Assembly (NCBI GenBank): GCA_045604155.1
Contig: JAZUNN010000046.1
Span: forward strand, 1 to 64,000
Direction of reading: 5' to 3'
Source of the DNA: JAISGQ01 sp045604155
GTDB taxonomy: Bacteria; Bacillota; Clostridia; Oscillospirales; Acutalibacteraceae
Length of the DNA: 64,000 bases
The notes below the pieces were generated by a model, which was not told the DNA's origin, did no database searches, and saw nothing but the letters and a program-made list of their open reading frames with translations. Position 1 is the stretch's first letter. The number at the start of each line of letters is the position of its first letter. Positions 18,240 to 27,986 of the stretch are shown here, in pieces. The translations under genes and the position numbers were made by a program.

Positions 18240-19484
18240 TTAAAGGATTGTATCTTCGGAATATTCAAAGTCGATCATATGAGTTCCCGGGATATATTTT
18301 ATCTCAGGCTTCTCTTCCGCCTTTTCATCTGAAATATATTCCGTATTTGCAACTCCCGCTACAGGTTCTGTGAATTCAACACCAATGCTCTTGTAATCAA
18401 AGTCTTCAGCGCTTGAAAAATCGGTCTGTGTTTTTTCATAGTCAATTTCAGGGACTGCTTCAACTGCAAGCTCTTCGATTTCTGACTTTTCAACAGCGGA
18501 CTTTTCAGGAACTTCTTCACTGTTTTCAAACAGGCACATGGTTTCCTTAGCCTCTGCAGGGACCTCAATCTCTTCTGCAGGAATTTCTTCACTGACAACA
18601 GGTTCTTCATTCTCTGCTGCATAATCAGCAGCAACAGCCGACGCAGCAACTACTGCAGTTGCCTCTGCAGGCACTTCTGTTTTTTCAGGAAGTACAGCGG
18701 CATCAACTGCTGCAGGTTCTGCAGCAGAATCGTTCACAGAAACTTTGCCTGCAAGCACACATGCTGCGATTGCAACAAAAAGGAAGAAAAGAGGAATTGC
18801 AACAGACTGAGCAGCTATTGCATAGTCTGCCATTGTATAGGATGAAAAATCAAGCGACAGCGTATGCATCTTTATCACAGAGGTATCGATATACAGGGCC
18901 TCTGCAATGGATTCAAAGAAAATTCTGAGAGGGATTATTCCTGCAAAAAGAACAGCAGCAATAAAGGAAAGGACACTGAAAAATCTTCCGTTTGATCCGA
19001 CAGGTCTGTTTCTGTAGCCAGCTGATGCAGCTGAAATTGCACCGAGTGCGGATGCAAGATAGACAATAACGATAATCGCAATTCCAAGTATAATTGCAGC
19101 ACCGATTCCGGCAACAGCACCAAACATTGAAATCGCAGAGCTGAGATCGCCTGCAATTTCAGTTCCTGTCAGGCTTTCGATCAGAATGATGGCGGCAGCT
19201 GCTGCTACAACAGCCGCTGCAACAATCTCAATTATTTTGAAAACTTTTGCAATTACAAGTCCTGCAGTATTTCTGCAGAATACAATAAGCCATGCGCATA
19301 GTGCATTAATTGCAAGTATTCCTGTGAGAATATAATCTCCCCACCACTCAAATCCGCATTCGGAGTAGGTTATTACTCCTGTCGCTCCGGCAATTACAGT
19401 GAACATGAGCGCTGCAAGAACAGCCCATATTCCTCCGGTTGCCTTGCGTGCATTTTCCTTAGTAAGTGTCTTTACGTTATTCAA
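18240..19484 (-). CDS. uncharacterised membrane protein with Ala/Glu-rich tail
   Basis: A 414-residue protein with about six hydrophobic helices in the first 250 residues, including an almost pure alanine-valine stretch near residues 88-98. The remaining 165 residues are acidic and low-complexity (EEIPAEEIEVPAEAKE), ending in a predicted extended segment. I recognise no family. The tail resembles other acidic Pro-Ala-Glu tails in this window (see 57434). It lies 34 bases after the preceding zinc-ribbon membrane protein gene and is probably co-transcribed with it. Confidence 0.6.
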   Translation of the reverse strand: MNNVKTLTKENARKATGGIWAVLAALMFTVIAGATGVITYSECGFEWWGDYILTGILAINALCAWLIVFCRNTAGLVIAKVFKIIEIVAAAVVAAAAAIILIESLTGTEIAGDLSSAISMFGAVAGIGAAIILGIAIIVIVYLASALGAISAASAGYRNRPVGSNGRFFSVLSFIAAVLFAGIIPLRIFFESIAEALYIDTSVIKMHTLSLDFSSYTMADYAIAAQSVAIPLFFLFVAIAACVLAGKVSVNDSAAEPAAVDAAVLPEKTEVPAEATAVVAASAVAADYAAENEEPVVSEEIPAEEIEVPAEAKETMCLFENSEEVPEKSAVEKSEIEELAVEAVPEIDYEKTQTDFSSAEDFDYKSIGVEFTEPVAGVANTEYISDEKAEEKPEIKYIPGTHMIDFEYSEDTIL

Positions 19485-19518
19485 TTATTTCACCTTACCT
19501 TTCTGTCAGCGGTCTGAA

Positions 19519-20475
19519 TCAGCAGAAGATCCAGAAGAACATTGAGCAGATCAGATAAAGAGCCGCAAAGTCAAGGATAATTACCAGTGCAAACATCCAG
19601 AAGGGGCTGTTCTTTGTTTCGCCGATCTTCTGAACGCCGAAGTAAAGCTGAATATATCCTGCGATAACACCGATTGCTATAAGGAACAGGGAAATTGCAG
19701 GAGCAAAGAAGGCAAAGATAATGCCGGCAGCTGCTGCAACTGCAATGGGAATCATGGTTACTGTTGTAATATTAAGAGTGGTCATAAAGCCGACCTTTTT
19801 CTTGCTCATGATAAAGAAAAGTTTGCGTATCCAGGTAAGAGCAAACGGCAGGGTCAGGAGTATTCCGAGCATAAACAGGAAAAGAAGACCTTCCTTCTCA
19901 TTTGCCATATTAAGCAGATTAACACACTTTTTTTCATAAGCAGCAGTGCCGTCCAGATACTGATTCGGCGATATGATCATTGCTGCAGCACTCACACACA
20001 ATGATGCAAAATTTATATTTGATAATTCGCCGCCGACTTTGTACGTGCCGTTAAGCAGCAGTGATATTGCAATAATAAGAGGAAGTGCAACGCCCAGAAC
20101 AACCCATGCAAGTGAACTGTCCTTGCATGCATTCTGCACAGCTTGCATGGGCTTGTTTGCAAACAGGCACTTTACATATTCCCATGCGTTTCTGAGCATA
20201 TATTTGGCAGGACCATCACCTGTTCTCTGAGGTTTCGGAGGTCTGGGTGCTTTTACCGGAGCACTCTGCGGATAAGGAGCATACATAGGCATCATGTTGG
20301 GATTCTGGTAACCGGGAGCCTGTCCGGGATTCTGGTAGGACTGATTCTGATAAGCAGGATTCTGATACATCATTCCCTGATTGGCACTTTCCTGCATCTG
20401 ACGGGTGTTTCCGCACTTTTCACACACGCCATTCTGATTGAAGAATGTACCGTCAAACTGACACTGATTGTTCAT
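19519..20475 (-). CDS. zinc-ribbon, Asn/Tyr/Gln-repeat, Yip1-like membrane protein
   Basis: A 318-residue protein. The N-terminus has a short cysteine ribbon (CQFDGTFFNQNGVCEKCGN), then a flexible region of NPxYQ repeats (about residues 36-75) and a proline-rich link. Five hydrophobic helices follow between about 125 and 318. The layout matches many Clostridial zinc-ribbon plus Yip1/DUF-type membrane proteins. The function is unknown. AGGGTT precedes the start at 20475. The gene is divergent from the lipoprotein gene at 20770. Confidence 0.65.
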   Translation of the reverse strand: MNNQCQFDGTFFNQNGVCEKCGNTRQMQESANQGMMYQNPAYQNQSYQNPGQAPGYQNPNMMPMYAPYPQSAPVKAPRPPKPQRTGDGPAKYMLRNAWEYVKCLFANKPMQAVQNACKDSSLAWVVLGVALPLIIAISLLLNGTYKVGGELSNINFASLCVSAAAMIISPNQYLDGTAAYEKKCVNLLNMANEKEGLLFLFMLGILLTLPFALTWIRKLFFIMSKKKVGFMTTLNITTVTMIPIAVAAAAGIIFAFFAPAISLFLIAIGVIAGYIQLYFGVQKIGETKNSPFWMFALVIILDFAALYLICSMFFWIFC

Positions 20476-20640
20476 AAATAACCCTCCAAAAATAAAATTT
20501 TTGCCTAAGATTTCATAAAATGAACCTTTTATTGTATTTTATCATAATTCACTTATTTGTCAACGTACCATGTATGTACTTCTCATACAAAACACCGCCT
20601 GTTTTTTTCCAATATAAATTTTTTACATGCTATTTTTCCA

Positions 20641-20669
20641 TTGACTGAGGTCAATCCATGTTGTATAAT
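20641..20669 (+). promoter_or_regulatory. promoter with overlapping TTGAC/GTCAA dyad
   Basis: TTGACT at 20641-20646 and TATAAT at 20664-20669 are 17 bases apart. The -35 is embedded in the inverted repeat TTGACTGAGGTCAA (20641-20654), which could be an operator. It would drive the lipoprotein gene at 20770. Confidence 0.65.
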
Positions 20670-20769
20670 CAGAATGTATATATACAATCGACAGATTCTG
20701 TTTGTTGTATATCAGCGTAACAGAATGTCTGCTTTTCGCAGCACATTCATTCAACGGGAGGCGCAGCAA

Positions 20770-23286
20770 ATGAAGAGGAATTTATTCAAGCTCACATTTT
20801 TGATCGCGGCAATACTGTCAATGGTTCTTTTATTATCTGCCTGCAGTAATACCAAAATCGATGTTTCCACTTCCATGAACATCAGTGATGCATCGTTTTC
20901 AGGCACAAGAGTAATGACAACCGGCGGTATCAAGCCCGATAATATCACAGCTAAATTATCAGCCGCTGAATTTGCTGAAACTGTTGTGAAAAAAGCTCCT
21001 GACGGAATGGAAGTCACCTATGAAAAAAAGGATGGAGCTTACTACTTTAAATTCACCATTGAATTCAGCAGTCTTGACGATTACACAAAGAAGGTCGAAA
21101 AGATAACAGGCAAAAAGCCTGCTATCGAATTTGACACTTCAGACACTGCCTTCAGCAGCCGCATCAAATTCACTGAAGATTTCACTTCTGAGGATCTTCT
21201 CAGCTGGATCGAAACTGCCGCCAAGGAACTCAGCAGCAAAATCGAGATTGAGATAAACTACAAAGCCACTGATATGAATTATCAGGGTCAGACCTTCACC
21301 TCTTCAAAAAAGGGACAGTATCAGGTAAATTCTATCTCTGAACAGACTCTGCTTACTTCCATTGAGATAACAACCTACGTTCTCGGCCTTGATAACTACT
21401 CCCGTGCTGTCACCTTCAGAATGCCCCAGGCAGCATACGAAGCCATTACCCAGGAAAAATTTGATGCTATAGTACCTTCCGGCGCAGTAGGAAAGCCCTA
21501 TATTGACAGTGATGCAGAAGATAAGAATAAATATATTTATCAGATTACATACTCCGGCACCACTGATGATATTGCTCAGACTACCGAAAAAATATTCCCC
21601 GGCAGTAAATTCACCTGCAGCAGCACTGATATGGATTCAGCTGCATTCACCATTAATTCTGTAATCTCGGAAAAAATCGACTTTACAAAATATCCATGCA
21701 GCAGTAACGGTACCTCTGATGCAACAATTATCTATTCCACAGGTTTTATTGAGGAAGCCGAAACAGGCGGTGCGCCTTCCGGTTCCGCTGCATCCTCCGC
21801 ATTCAATGCTGACTATGCAAAAACCGATGGCACAGGCGTTTCAATTTCCAAGAAGAATCTCGGCGAAATAACAGTTAAATGTGATGATTCTGCCGAAGCT
21901 TCGGTCGCTATCCCTGTCAAGTTTGTTTACGGAATCCAGAATATCACCGTTGACACAACCCTTACCGGCAACAACAATCTCAAGGTTGCCATTCTTCTTG
22001 ATTATGATATCAACGCAAGTGAAATGGCTCTTGATCTTGCCAAAAACTACTTCAGCAGCAAATTCGAAGGAATTGACGGCGTAAAGCTCGATTCTTCAAA
22101 GAAGATTCGCAAAACTGAAACTTCAGAGCAGGAATATTATCAGCTGAAGATTGTATTTGAAGGCAGCGATAAAAAGGTTTCCGAATCAATGACCAAGGTA
22201 TTCGGTGCTGAAAACGACTTCACAAACAGATATAAAAAGAAATTTGAGTTCAGCACAAAGCATAATATCTCTCAGACGATCAATATCAACGAACTTCTTG
22301 ACTATGCTAATTACAAGGGTGCTGTAACCTATACCTTCCGCTCCAAATCAGCAACCTTCAAGGGTGCTGTATGTCAGCTTTATAAAGAAGACGGACAGAC
22401 TGACGGCACTCCTATAAATGACCTTCTCAACAGCAAAACCAAGATTGGTGCCTTCACTGTTTCCGCTGCAGGCGGCAGCTTCAGAATGAGCTTCCAGGCA
22501 TCCTATGTCAATGTCGGATACATTATTTTCATCGTATTCATAATCATTGTTGCTGTTGTCGGTTCTACTATCCTTATTTCTCTCATTGCAAGAAAATCAA
22601 AGGCTCACAAGCAGGTTGAAACTGAAATTTTCAGAAAGGCAACTGTTGAGCGTTCACTTTCACTTGCAGTTATTCAGAACACCGACGGTACAATAGTTCC
22701 TCTTTCAAGTCAGGCTCTTGCAAACCGTCCCGGTGCCGTTGTTGACTCCAAGCGTGATGACGGTCTGGATGAAGATGATGATGAATCAGAAACCATCTGG
22801 CTGTTCTCCACAACCCTCAAGCTTCTTTCTCTTATTGCAGGTGTTCTGTTCTTCTTCCCGTTCATTTCTGTTTCCTGTTCAAACTGGGCAGGCGATCAGT
22901 CCATATCTGCATTCCAGCTTATGATCGGCTTCTCAAGAGATGACTATAAGATGGATCCCATGCCCGAAATTTCACTTCTTCTCATTATCCCTCTTGTTAT
23001 TTTCATGCTTCTGTTCCTCTGGAACAAGCTTCCGAAATTCCCCTCAGCCATTGCAATAATCATTGCGTCGGCCGCTTGTCTGCTTATCCTTCTCAATATG
23101 GAAGCTATTATTGAAGAGCGTATCGATTCCATGGTTGAGCTCACAAATGACAGAGGCGCAGTTACATCATTCAAGATGAAATGGGCATACTCATACTCCA
23201 TTGTAGTCTATATCATGCTATTGATTGGCTCGGTTGTTCTGCTCCTGGCCGAAATATCCGATAAGGTCAGAAAGAAATTCAAGTAA
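20770..23286 (+). CDS. large uncharacterised lipoprotein with C-terminal membrane helices
   Basis: An 838-residue protein with a lipoprotein signal (MVLLLSAC near residue 25). A Ser/Thr/Asp/Lys-rich extracellular region of about 550 residues holds two or three similar beta-rich domains. It then has a transmembrane helix near 575-605, a cytosolic acidic stretch (DDGLDEDDDESE) and about four further helices to the end. A lipid anchor combined with several later helices is uncommon. The start at 20770 was chosen because GGGAGG precedes it by nine bases and it starts the signal peptide; the upstream frame has no such site. No family is recognised. Confidence 0.6.
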   Translation: MKRNLFKLTFLIAAILSMVLLLSACSNTKIDVSTSMNISDASFSGTRVMTTGGIKPDNITAKLSAAEFAETVVKKAPDGMEVTYEKKDGAYYFKFTIEFSSLDDYTKKVEKITGKKPAIEFDTSDTAFSSRIKFTEDFTSEDLLSWIETAAKELSSKIEIEINYKATDMNYQGQTFTSSKKGQYQVNSISEQTLLTSIEITTYVLGLDNYSRAVTFRMPQAAYEAITQEKFDAIVPSGAVGKPYIDSDAEDKNKYIYQITYSGTTDDIAQTTEKIFPGSKFTCSSTDMDSAAFTINSVISEKIDFTKYPCSSNGTSDATIIYSTGFIEEAETGGAPSGSAASSAFNADYAKTDGTGVSISKKNLGEITVKCDDSAEASVAIPVKFVYGIQNITVDTTLTGNNNLKVAILLDYDINASEMALDLAKNYFSSKFEGIDGVKLDSSKKIRKTETSEQEYYQLKIVFEGSDKKVSESMTKVFGAENDFTNRYKKKFEFSTKHNISQTININELLDYANYKGAVTYTFRSKSATFKGAVCQLYKEDGQTDGTPINDLLNSKTKIGAFTVSAAGGSFRMSFQASYVNVGYIIFIVFIIIVAVVGSTILISLIARKSKAHKQVETEIFRKATVERSLSLAVIQNTDGTIVPLSSQALANRPGAVVDSKRDDGLDEDDDESETIWLFSTTLKLLSLIAGVLFFFPFISVSCSNWAGDQSISAFQLMIGFSRDDYKMDPMPEISLLLIIPLVIFMLLFLWNKLPKFPSAIAIIIASAACLLILLNMEAIIEERIDSMVELTNDRGAVTSFKMKWAYSYSIVVYIMLLIGSVVLLLAEISDKVRKKFK

Positions 23287-23308
23287 CTACCCCAAGGAGG
23301 CTGTATAA

Positions 23309-23896
23309 ATGCAGCGTTTTACACGTCTTGCAGGCATTATAGCTGTTTTTCTCGCTTTTGTTGTCGTACTTTCTGCCTGCGATGCTGCAGGCTCAGCCCG
23401 TGAAGCTGTCAATGGTTTTACAAACGGTCTGAAAGCGCACGATTACAAGGAAGCAATGAAATATGTGGATGAGCGTGACAGCTTATCATTCAAAGGTGAT
23501 ACCGAACAGATCATGGATGCCGTTGCGGATTCAATGTCTGTATCCATCCTCGGTGAAGGTCTGAACACTGTCAAGATTGAAGTGACAACTATTGATCTTC
23601 GTGAAATCTATCATGCCGCCACTGTTCTTGTAATTGATGAATATTACGATGCTGCTCTCAGCGGTGAAACCGTTTCCGATCAGGAAATGCGAAAGGCTAT
23701 AGTTTCAAAAGCGATCGCACTTTCAAATCAAAATGGTGCTCCGACTGTTACCACACAGCTCGAGCTTGGCATGAAAAACGACGGCGGAAAATGGTACATT
23801 ATTCTCGATGCCACAGCTTATAATGTCTTTACAGGCTATATGACAAGTGCAAACGAGCTTATAACAAACGGCTCAATTCTGACTTACGGTTCTTAA
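23309..23896 (+). CDS. small secreted lipoprotein
   Basis: A 195-residue lipoprotein with signal peptide and lipobox LSAC near residue 28. The mature part starts with a helical stretch, AREAVNGFTNGLKAHDYKEAMKYV, typical of NTF2-like or DUF5105-type lipoproteins in which a helical pair precedes a curved sheet. AAGGAGG precedes the start. It follows the large lipoprotein by 22 bases and the two are probably one operon. Function unknown. Confidence 0.65.
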   Translation: MQRFTRLAGIIAVFLAFVVVLSACDAAGSAREAVNGFTNGLKAHDYKEAMKYVDERDSLSFKGDTEQIMDAVADSMSVSILGEGLNTVKIEVTTIDLREIYHAATVLVIDEYYDAALSGETVSDQEMRKAIVSKAIALSNQNGAPTVTTQLELGMKNDGGKWYIILDATAYNVFTGYMTSANELITNGSILTYGS

Positions 23897-23902
23897 AATT
23901 AC

Positions 23903-23939
23903 AAAACACCTGAAAAGCATACGCTTTTCAGGTGTTTTT
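23903..23939. terminator. bidirectional terminator
   Basis: AAAACACCTGAAAAGC pairs perfectly with its complement (16 bp, four-base loop) and runs into TTTTTC. It lies between the converging lipoprotein and yifB genes. Confidence 0.9.
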
Positions 23940-23952
23940 CTTATTGAAAAAC

Positions 23953-25482
23953 TTATCTGTTCCAATATTTTCGCTCCAGCAGCCGATACTGAACCGCTTC
24001 GGAAATGTGCTCTGCACGAATGTATTCAGAGGCATCAAGGTCAGCTATTGTACGAGCTACCTTCAGGATGCGGTCATATATTCTGGCAGAAAAGCCATAG
24101 GCTGTATATGCTCTTTCAAGCTGTCTTTTGGCATCGGGTGTCAGCACACACATCTTTCTGATTATCTCGGGAGTGATTGATGCATTGCAGGTTATTCCCG
24201 TTCCTTCAAGTCTTGAAAGCGCAATATTTCTTGCCGCTACAACTCTTTTTCTTATTTCAGCGGAGCTTTCCTCTGCCCTGTCCGTTGACAGTTCCTCATA
24301 TTTTACGGGACTTGCCTCAACATGCATATCAAATCTGTCAAGGAGAGGTCCTGATATTTTCTGGAGGTATTTTGACACGGACGACGGACTGCAGCTGCAC
24401 TGTCTTTCCGGATGACCGAAATATCCGCATCTGCATGGATTCATAGCTGCTACAAGCTGGAAATCGCAGGGATATGTTGCATTATATGATACTCTTGATA
24501 TGGTAACTTCATTATCCTCCATAGGCTGCCTCAGTGCTTCAAGTACATGAGTGGAAAATTCTGCCATTTCATCAAGGAAAAGTATTCCTCTGTGAGCAAG
24601 GGAAATCTCACCGGGATTGGGGTGATTGCCGCCTCCCACAAGTGCAGGCAGAGATGCATTGTAATGTGGTGCTCTGAATGGGCGTGCCTTTGTAAATCGT
24701 ACTGTCTTGGAATAGCTTTCGCAAACCGAACGTACCTTTGTTACCTCTATTGCCTCTTCAAATGTAAGCTCCGGAAGAATAGTTGCCATTCTGCGTGCTA
24801 TCATGCTTTTGCCGCTTCCGGGAGGTCCTATGAGCATAAGATTATGACCGCCTGCAGCGGCTATCTCTGCTGCTCGTTTTGCTATAACCTGTCCCTTTAC
24901 ATTGGCAAAGTCAATTTCATAGTTCTCTGACGGGATGCTGTCAAAATCAAGAGCCGCCAGTGCCTCAAGAGGCTTTTTACCCGTAAGATGTGCCAGCACA
25001 TCGAGCACGTGGGCAGCAGGATATACACTGACTCCGCCAACTGCACTTGCTTCATCCCGGTTTTCTTCAGGCAGAAACACAGTGTCATACCCGTTTTCAC
25101 GGGCATAAAGTATCTTTGACAGCACACCACGCACAGGACGCAGTGCTCCGTTTATTGATACTTCCCCCAGAAATATGGATTTTTCCGACACAGGCATCAT
25201 CTGTCCCGATATAACAAGCAGAGCAACAAATATGGCAAGGTCAAACTGTGAACCTGCCTTTGGTATGTTTGCCGGTGCAAGATTTATTACAATCTTTCCA
25301 ACAGGAAATTCAAATCCGCTGTTGCGAAAGGCTGCTCTTATTCTGTCCTTTGCTTCGCGTATCGTTGTATCTCCCAGACCTACTATATCAAATGACGGCA
25401 TTCCCTTTGAATAATCCGCCTCCACATCCACCTCTATTGCGGCAAGTCCCGAATGAGCAAGGCTTTTTATACAAGTATACAT
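23953..25482 (-). CDS. YifB/ComM-family Mg-chelatase-like AAA+ ATPase
   Basis: A 509-residue AAA+ protein of the YifB/ComM family, related to the helicase that promotes branch migration in natural transformation. An N-terminal Lon-like ChlI domain (GLAAIEVDVEADYSKGMPSF) is followed by Walker A GPPGSGKS near residue 218, Walker B ILFLDEMAEF, and the Mg-chelatase C-terminal domain with NPCRCGYFGHPERQC-type cysteines. The start at 25482 follows GGAG by eight bases; an upstream extension to 25545 is not supported. It stands divergent from glnA. Confidence 0.9.
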   Translation of the reverse strand: MYTCIKSLAHSGLAAIEVDVEADYSKGMPSFDIVGLGDTTIREAKDRIRAAFRNSGFEFPVGKIVINLAPANIPKAGSQFDLAIFVALLVISGQMMPVSEKSIFLGEVSINGALRPVRGVLSKILYARENGYDTVFLPEENRDEASAVGGVSVYPAAHVLDVLAHLTGKKPLEALAALDFDSIPSENYEIDFANVKGQVIAKRAAEIAAAGGHNLMLIGPPGSGKSMIARRMATILPELTFEEAIEVTKVRSVCESYSKTVRFTKARPFRAPHYNASLPALVGGGNHPNPGEISLAHRGILFLDEMAEFSTHVLEALRQPMEDNEVTISRVSYNATYPCDFQLVAAMNPCRCGYFGHPERQCSCSPSSVSKYLQKISGPLLDRFDMHVEASPVKYEELSTDRAEESSAEIRKRVVAARNIALSRLEGTGITCNASITPEIIRKMCVLTPDAKRQLERAYTAYGFSARIYDRILKVARTIADLDASEYIRAEHISEAVQYRLLERKYWNR

Positions 25483-25576
25483 TTTATCAACTCCGCATTT
25501 ATGTACTAAAACAATTATACACCCTCCCCTAAGAATTGACAACATTAACGAATATCAAATACCGCACTTTATTTTG

Positions 25577-25605
25577 TTGACATTACTTATTTCAAAGAAT
25601 AAAAT
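25577..25605 (+). promoter_or_regulatory. strong sigma-A promoter of glnA
   Basis: A consensus TTGACA at 25577-25582 and TAAAAT at 25600-25605 are spaced by 17 bases. The leader to the glnA start is about 40 bases, with CGGAGG as ribosome site. No GlnR-type dyad was identified with certainty. Confidence 0.75.
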
Positions 25606-25649
25606 ATATTCATTAATAAACACTATTTATTGATCGGAGGCATTCACCC

Positions 25650-26981
25650 ATGCCCACATACACCCGCGAGGACATATTCAGAATCGCAGAGGAGAAAAAC
25701 GTAAAGTTTATCCGTCTCCAGTTTGTAGATATGTTCGGCGCTTTGAAAAACGTTACAATTACAACCAGTCAGCTTGAACGCGCACTGAATAATCAGTGTA
25801 TGTTTGACGGTTCCTCCATCGAGGGTTTTGCCCGAATTGAAGAATCGGATATGTACCTCTATCCTGATCTCAATTCCTTTGTTATCCTTCCCTGGACCCT
25901 TGAGGACGGTGCAACCGCTCGTCTTATCTGTGACGTTTATAAAACTGACGGCACACCTTTCGAGGGTGATCCCCGTTACGTTCTCAAAAAAGCTATCGCT
26001 GAGGCTAACAAGCTTGGATTTGAACTCAATATAGGTCCTGAACTCGAATTTTTCCTCTTCCATCAGGATGAACACGGATATGCAACTACAAAGAGTGATG
26101 ACAGAGGCAGTTACTTCGATATGGGTCCTGCCGACCGCGGTGAATACTGCCGCCGTGACATCTGCTTAACTCTTGAGCAGATGGGCTTTGAAATAGAAGC
26201 ATCCCACCATGAGGTTGCTCCTGCCCAGCACGAAATTGACTTCAAATATGGTGCGGCTCTTGCTACTGCTGATAATATCATGACCTTCAAGCTTGCTGTT
26301 CAGACAATAGCAGATCAGCACAAGCTCTGTGCAACCTTTATGCCCAAGCCTATCTACGGCATCTGCGGCAGCGGTATGCACCTTAATATCTCTCTTGTAA
26401 AAGATGGTAAAAATGCTTTCTGCGATCCTTCCGATCCTATGGGGCTTTCTGAAATAGCTTATCAGTTTGTAGCAGGTCTCATGGAACACGCAAAGGGCAT
26501 TACCGCTTTTACAAACCCTCTTGTAAACTCCTACAAGAGACTTGTTCCCGGCTTTGAGGCTCCCATTTATATTGCATGGTCTGCATCAAACCGCAGCCCG
26601 CTTATCAGAATCCCGGCTGCCCGCGGCAACGGTACAAGAGTTGAGCTTCGCAGCCCCGATCCTTCCTGCAATCCCTATCTCGCTATTGCCGCCGCTCTGT
26701 TTGCAGGTCTTGACGGCATAAAGCGCGGTCTTGCCCCAAAGCACTCAGTTGATTCCAATATCTACTCTCTTTCTGAGGATGAGCGCAACGAGCTGGAGAT
26801 CGAAAGCCTCCCCTCAAGCCTTATCGATGCAATAAGAGAACTTCGAGCTGACACATACATCAGAGAGTCCGTTGGCGAGCATGTTTACAAAAAATACTCC
26901 CACGCAAAGAGAAAGGAATGGAATTCCTACAACAAGCGTGTTTCTCAGTGGGAAATCGACGAATATCTCGGCAGATATTAA
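25650..26981 (+). CDS. glnA: glutamine synthetase type I (alpha)
   Basis: Makes glutamine from glutamate, ammonia and ATP; a cytosolic dodecamer. At 443 residues it has the size of the GSI-alpha form of Firmicutes. Recognisable blocks are MFDGSSIEGFARIEESDMYL near residue 50, the metal-binding NIGPELEFFLF, HHEVAPAQHEID, GSGMHLNIS, and RIPAARGNGTRVELRSPDPS. I see none of the adenylylation-loop tyrosine context of the beta type, so feedback and GlnR-type control would be expected. It has its own promoter and is followed by a small ORF and a terminator. Confidence 0.95.
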   Translation: MPTYTREDIFRIAEEKNVKFIRLQFVDMFGALKNVTITTSQLERALNNQCMFDGSSIEGFARIEESDMYLYPDLNSFVILPWTLEDGATARLICDVYKTDGTPFEGDPRYVLKKAIAEANKLGFELNIGPELEFFLFHQDEHGYATTKSDDRGSYFDMGPADRGEYCRRDICLTLEQMGFEIEASHHEVAPAQHEIDFKYGAALATADNIMTFKLAVQTIADQHKLCATFMPKPIYGICGSGMHLNISLVKDGKNAFCDPSDPMGLSEIAYQFVAGLMEHAKGITAFTNPLVNSYKRLVPGFEAPIYIAWSASNRSPLIRIPAARGNGTRVELRSPDPSCNPYLAIAAALFAGLDGIKRGLAPKHSVDSNIYSLSEDERNELEIESLPSSLIDAIRELRADTYIRESVGEHVYKKYSHAKRKEWNSYNKRVSQWEIDEYLGRY

Positions 26982-27002
26982 TTTTAAGGAGGCTGACCAA
27001 TC

Positions 27003-27074
27003 ATGCGTTACTCTATGCATTCTTCTCTCAGCAGAATATCAGTGCGCACTTGGTCTGTCCTTTTATCAGAATAA
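27003..27074 (+). CDS. possible 23-residue peptide between glnA and dapF
   Basis: An ATG with a perfect AAGGAGG nine bases before it opens a 23-codon frame (MRYSMHSSLSRIS...) that ends five bases before a terminator hairpin. The peptide is Ser/Arg-rich with no homology I know. It could be a leader or small protein, or the Shine-Dalgarno match could be accidental. Confidence 0.3.
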   Translation: MRYSMHSSLSRISVRTWSVLLSE

Positions 27075-27078
27075 TTGT

Positions 27079-27107
27079 AAAGGAGCGTGTTTTTGCGCTC
27101 CTTTTCG
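27079..27107 (+). terminator. terminator after glnA
   Basis: AAAGGAGCG at 27079-27087 pairs perfectly with CGCTCCTTT at 27096-27104, loop of eight, followed by TTC. It separates glnA from the dapF operon. Confidence 0.75.
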
Positions 27108-27129
27108 ATTTTGAATCAGGGTGATAATC

Positions 27130-27966
27130 ATGACATTTGTTAAAATGCAGGGACTCGGAAATGACTATCTTTACTTTGACTGCACAAAGGAAATAATAGA
27201 TAATCCCTCTGAACTTGCAATCAGACTCAGCAACCGTAATTTCGGCGCAGGCTCCGACGGAATAATTCTCATCTGCCCTTCCGAGGTCGCAGATTTCAGA
27301 ATGGATATGTACAACGAAGATGGCTCTCAGGGTAAAATGTGCGGCAACGGCATCCGCTGTGTAGGTAAGTTTGTCCATGACAGAGGCCTTACAGACAAGA
27401 CTACTGTTACTGTAGAGACTCTTTCAGGTATAAAGGTTCTCGACCTTACACTTGACGAAAACGGCATGGTTAAGAGTGTTCGGGTTGATATGGGTGAGCC
27501 TGAGCTTGAAAGTTCAAAGATCCCCACAACCTTTGAATCTGAACGTGCTGTTGCGGTCAACCTCAATGTTAACGGCACCGATAACACTGTCACCTGCGTG
27601 TCTATGGGTAATCCTCACTGCGTCATTTTCACCGATGAGGATATTGATAATATTGAACTTGAGAAGATCGGTCCCGATTTTGAAAATCATCCGGTATTTC
27701 CCGACAGAGTGAATACTGAATTTGTAAATCTCCTTTCCGACGGCGTTCTTAAAATGCGTGTCTGGGAGCGAGGCTCCGGTGAGACTCTCGCCTGCGGCAC
27801 AGGCGCCTGCGCTGTATTCGTCGCTGCTGTTCTCAACAATGTTGTCAGCGAGCGTCAGGGCACTGTACGCCTTCGTGGCGGTGATCTGTTTATTGAATGG
27901 GGCGAGGATAATCATATTTATATGACCGGTCCTGCCGAGTTTGTCTATGAAGGTAAATTACTTTAA
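27130..27966 (+). CDS. dapF: diaminopimelate epimerase
   Basis: Interconverts LL- and meso-diaminopimelate for lysine and peptidoglycan synthesis. The 278-residue enzyme shows both catalytic cysteine blocks: GKMCGNGIRC near residue 72 and ETLACGTGACA near 220, plus the N-terminal KMQGLGNDY. The start at 27130 follows AGGGTG; an upstream GTG at 27121 is in frame but overlaps that ribosome site. asnA follows after 20 bases. Confidence 0.95.
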   Translation: MTFVKMQGLGNDYLYFDCTKEIIDNPSELAIRLSNRNFGAGSDGIILICPSEVADFRMDMYNEDGSQGKMCGNGIRCVGKFVHDRGLTDKTTVTVETLSGIKVLDLTLDENGMVKSVRVDMGEPELESSKIPTTFESERAVAVNLNVNGTDNTVTCVSMGNPHCVIFTDEDIDNIELEKIGPDFENHPVFPDRVNTEFVNLLSDGVLKMRVWERGSGETLACGTGACAVFVAAVLNNVVSERQGTVRLRGGDLFIEWGEDNHIYMTGPAEFVYEGKLL

Positions 27967-27986
27967 TCCGAAAGCAGGTTTTAAAT

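Noticed and set aside
20557..20769. N-terminal extension of the lipoprotein frame upstream of 20770
   Set aside because: The extension runs across a consensus promoter, and the lipoprotein signal and GGGAGG site point to 20770.
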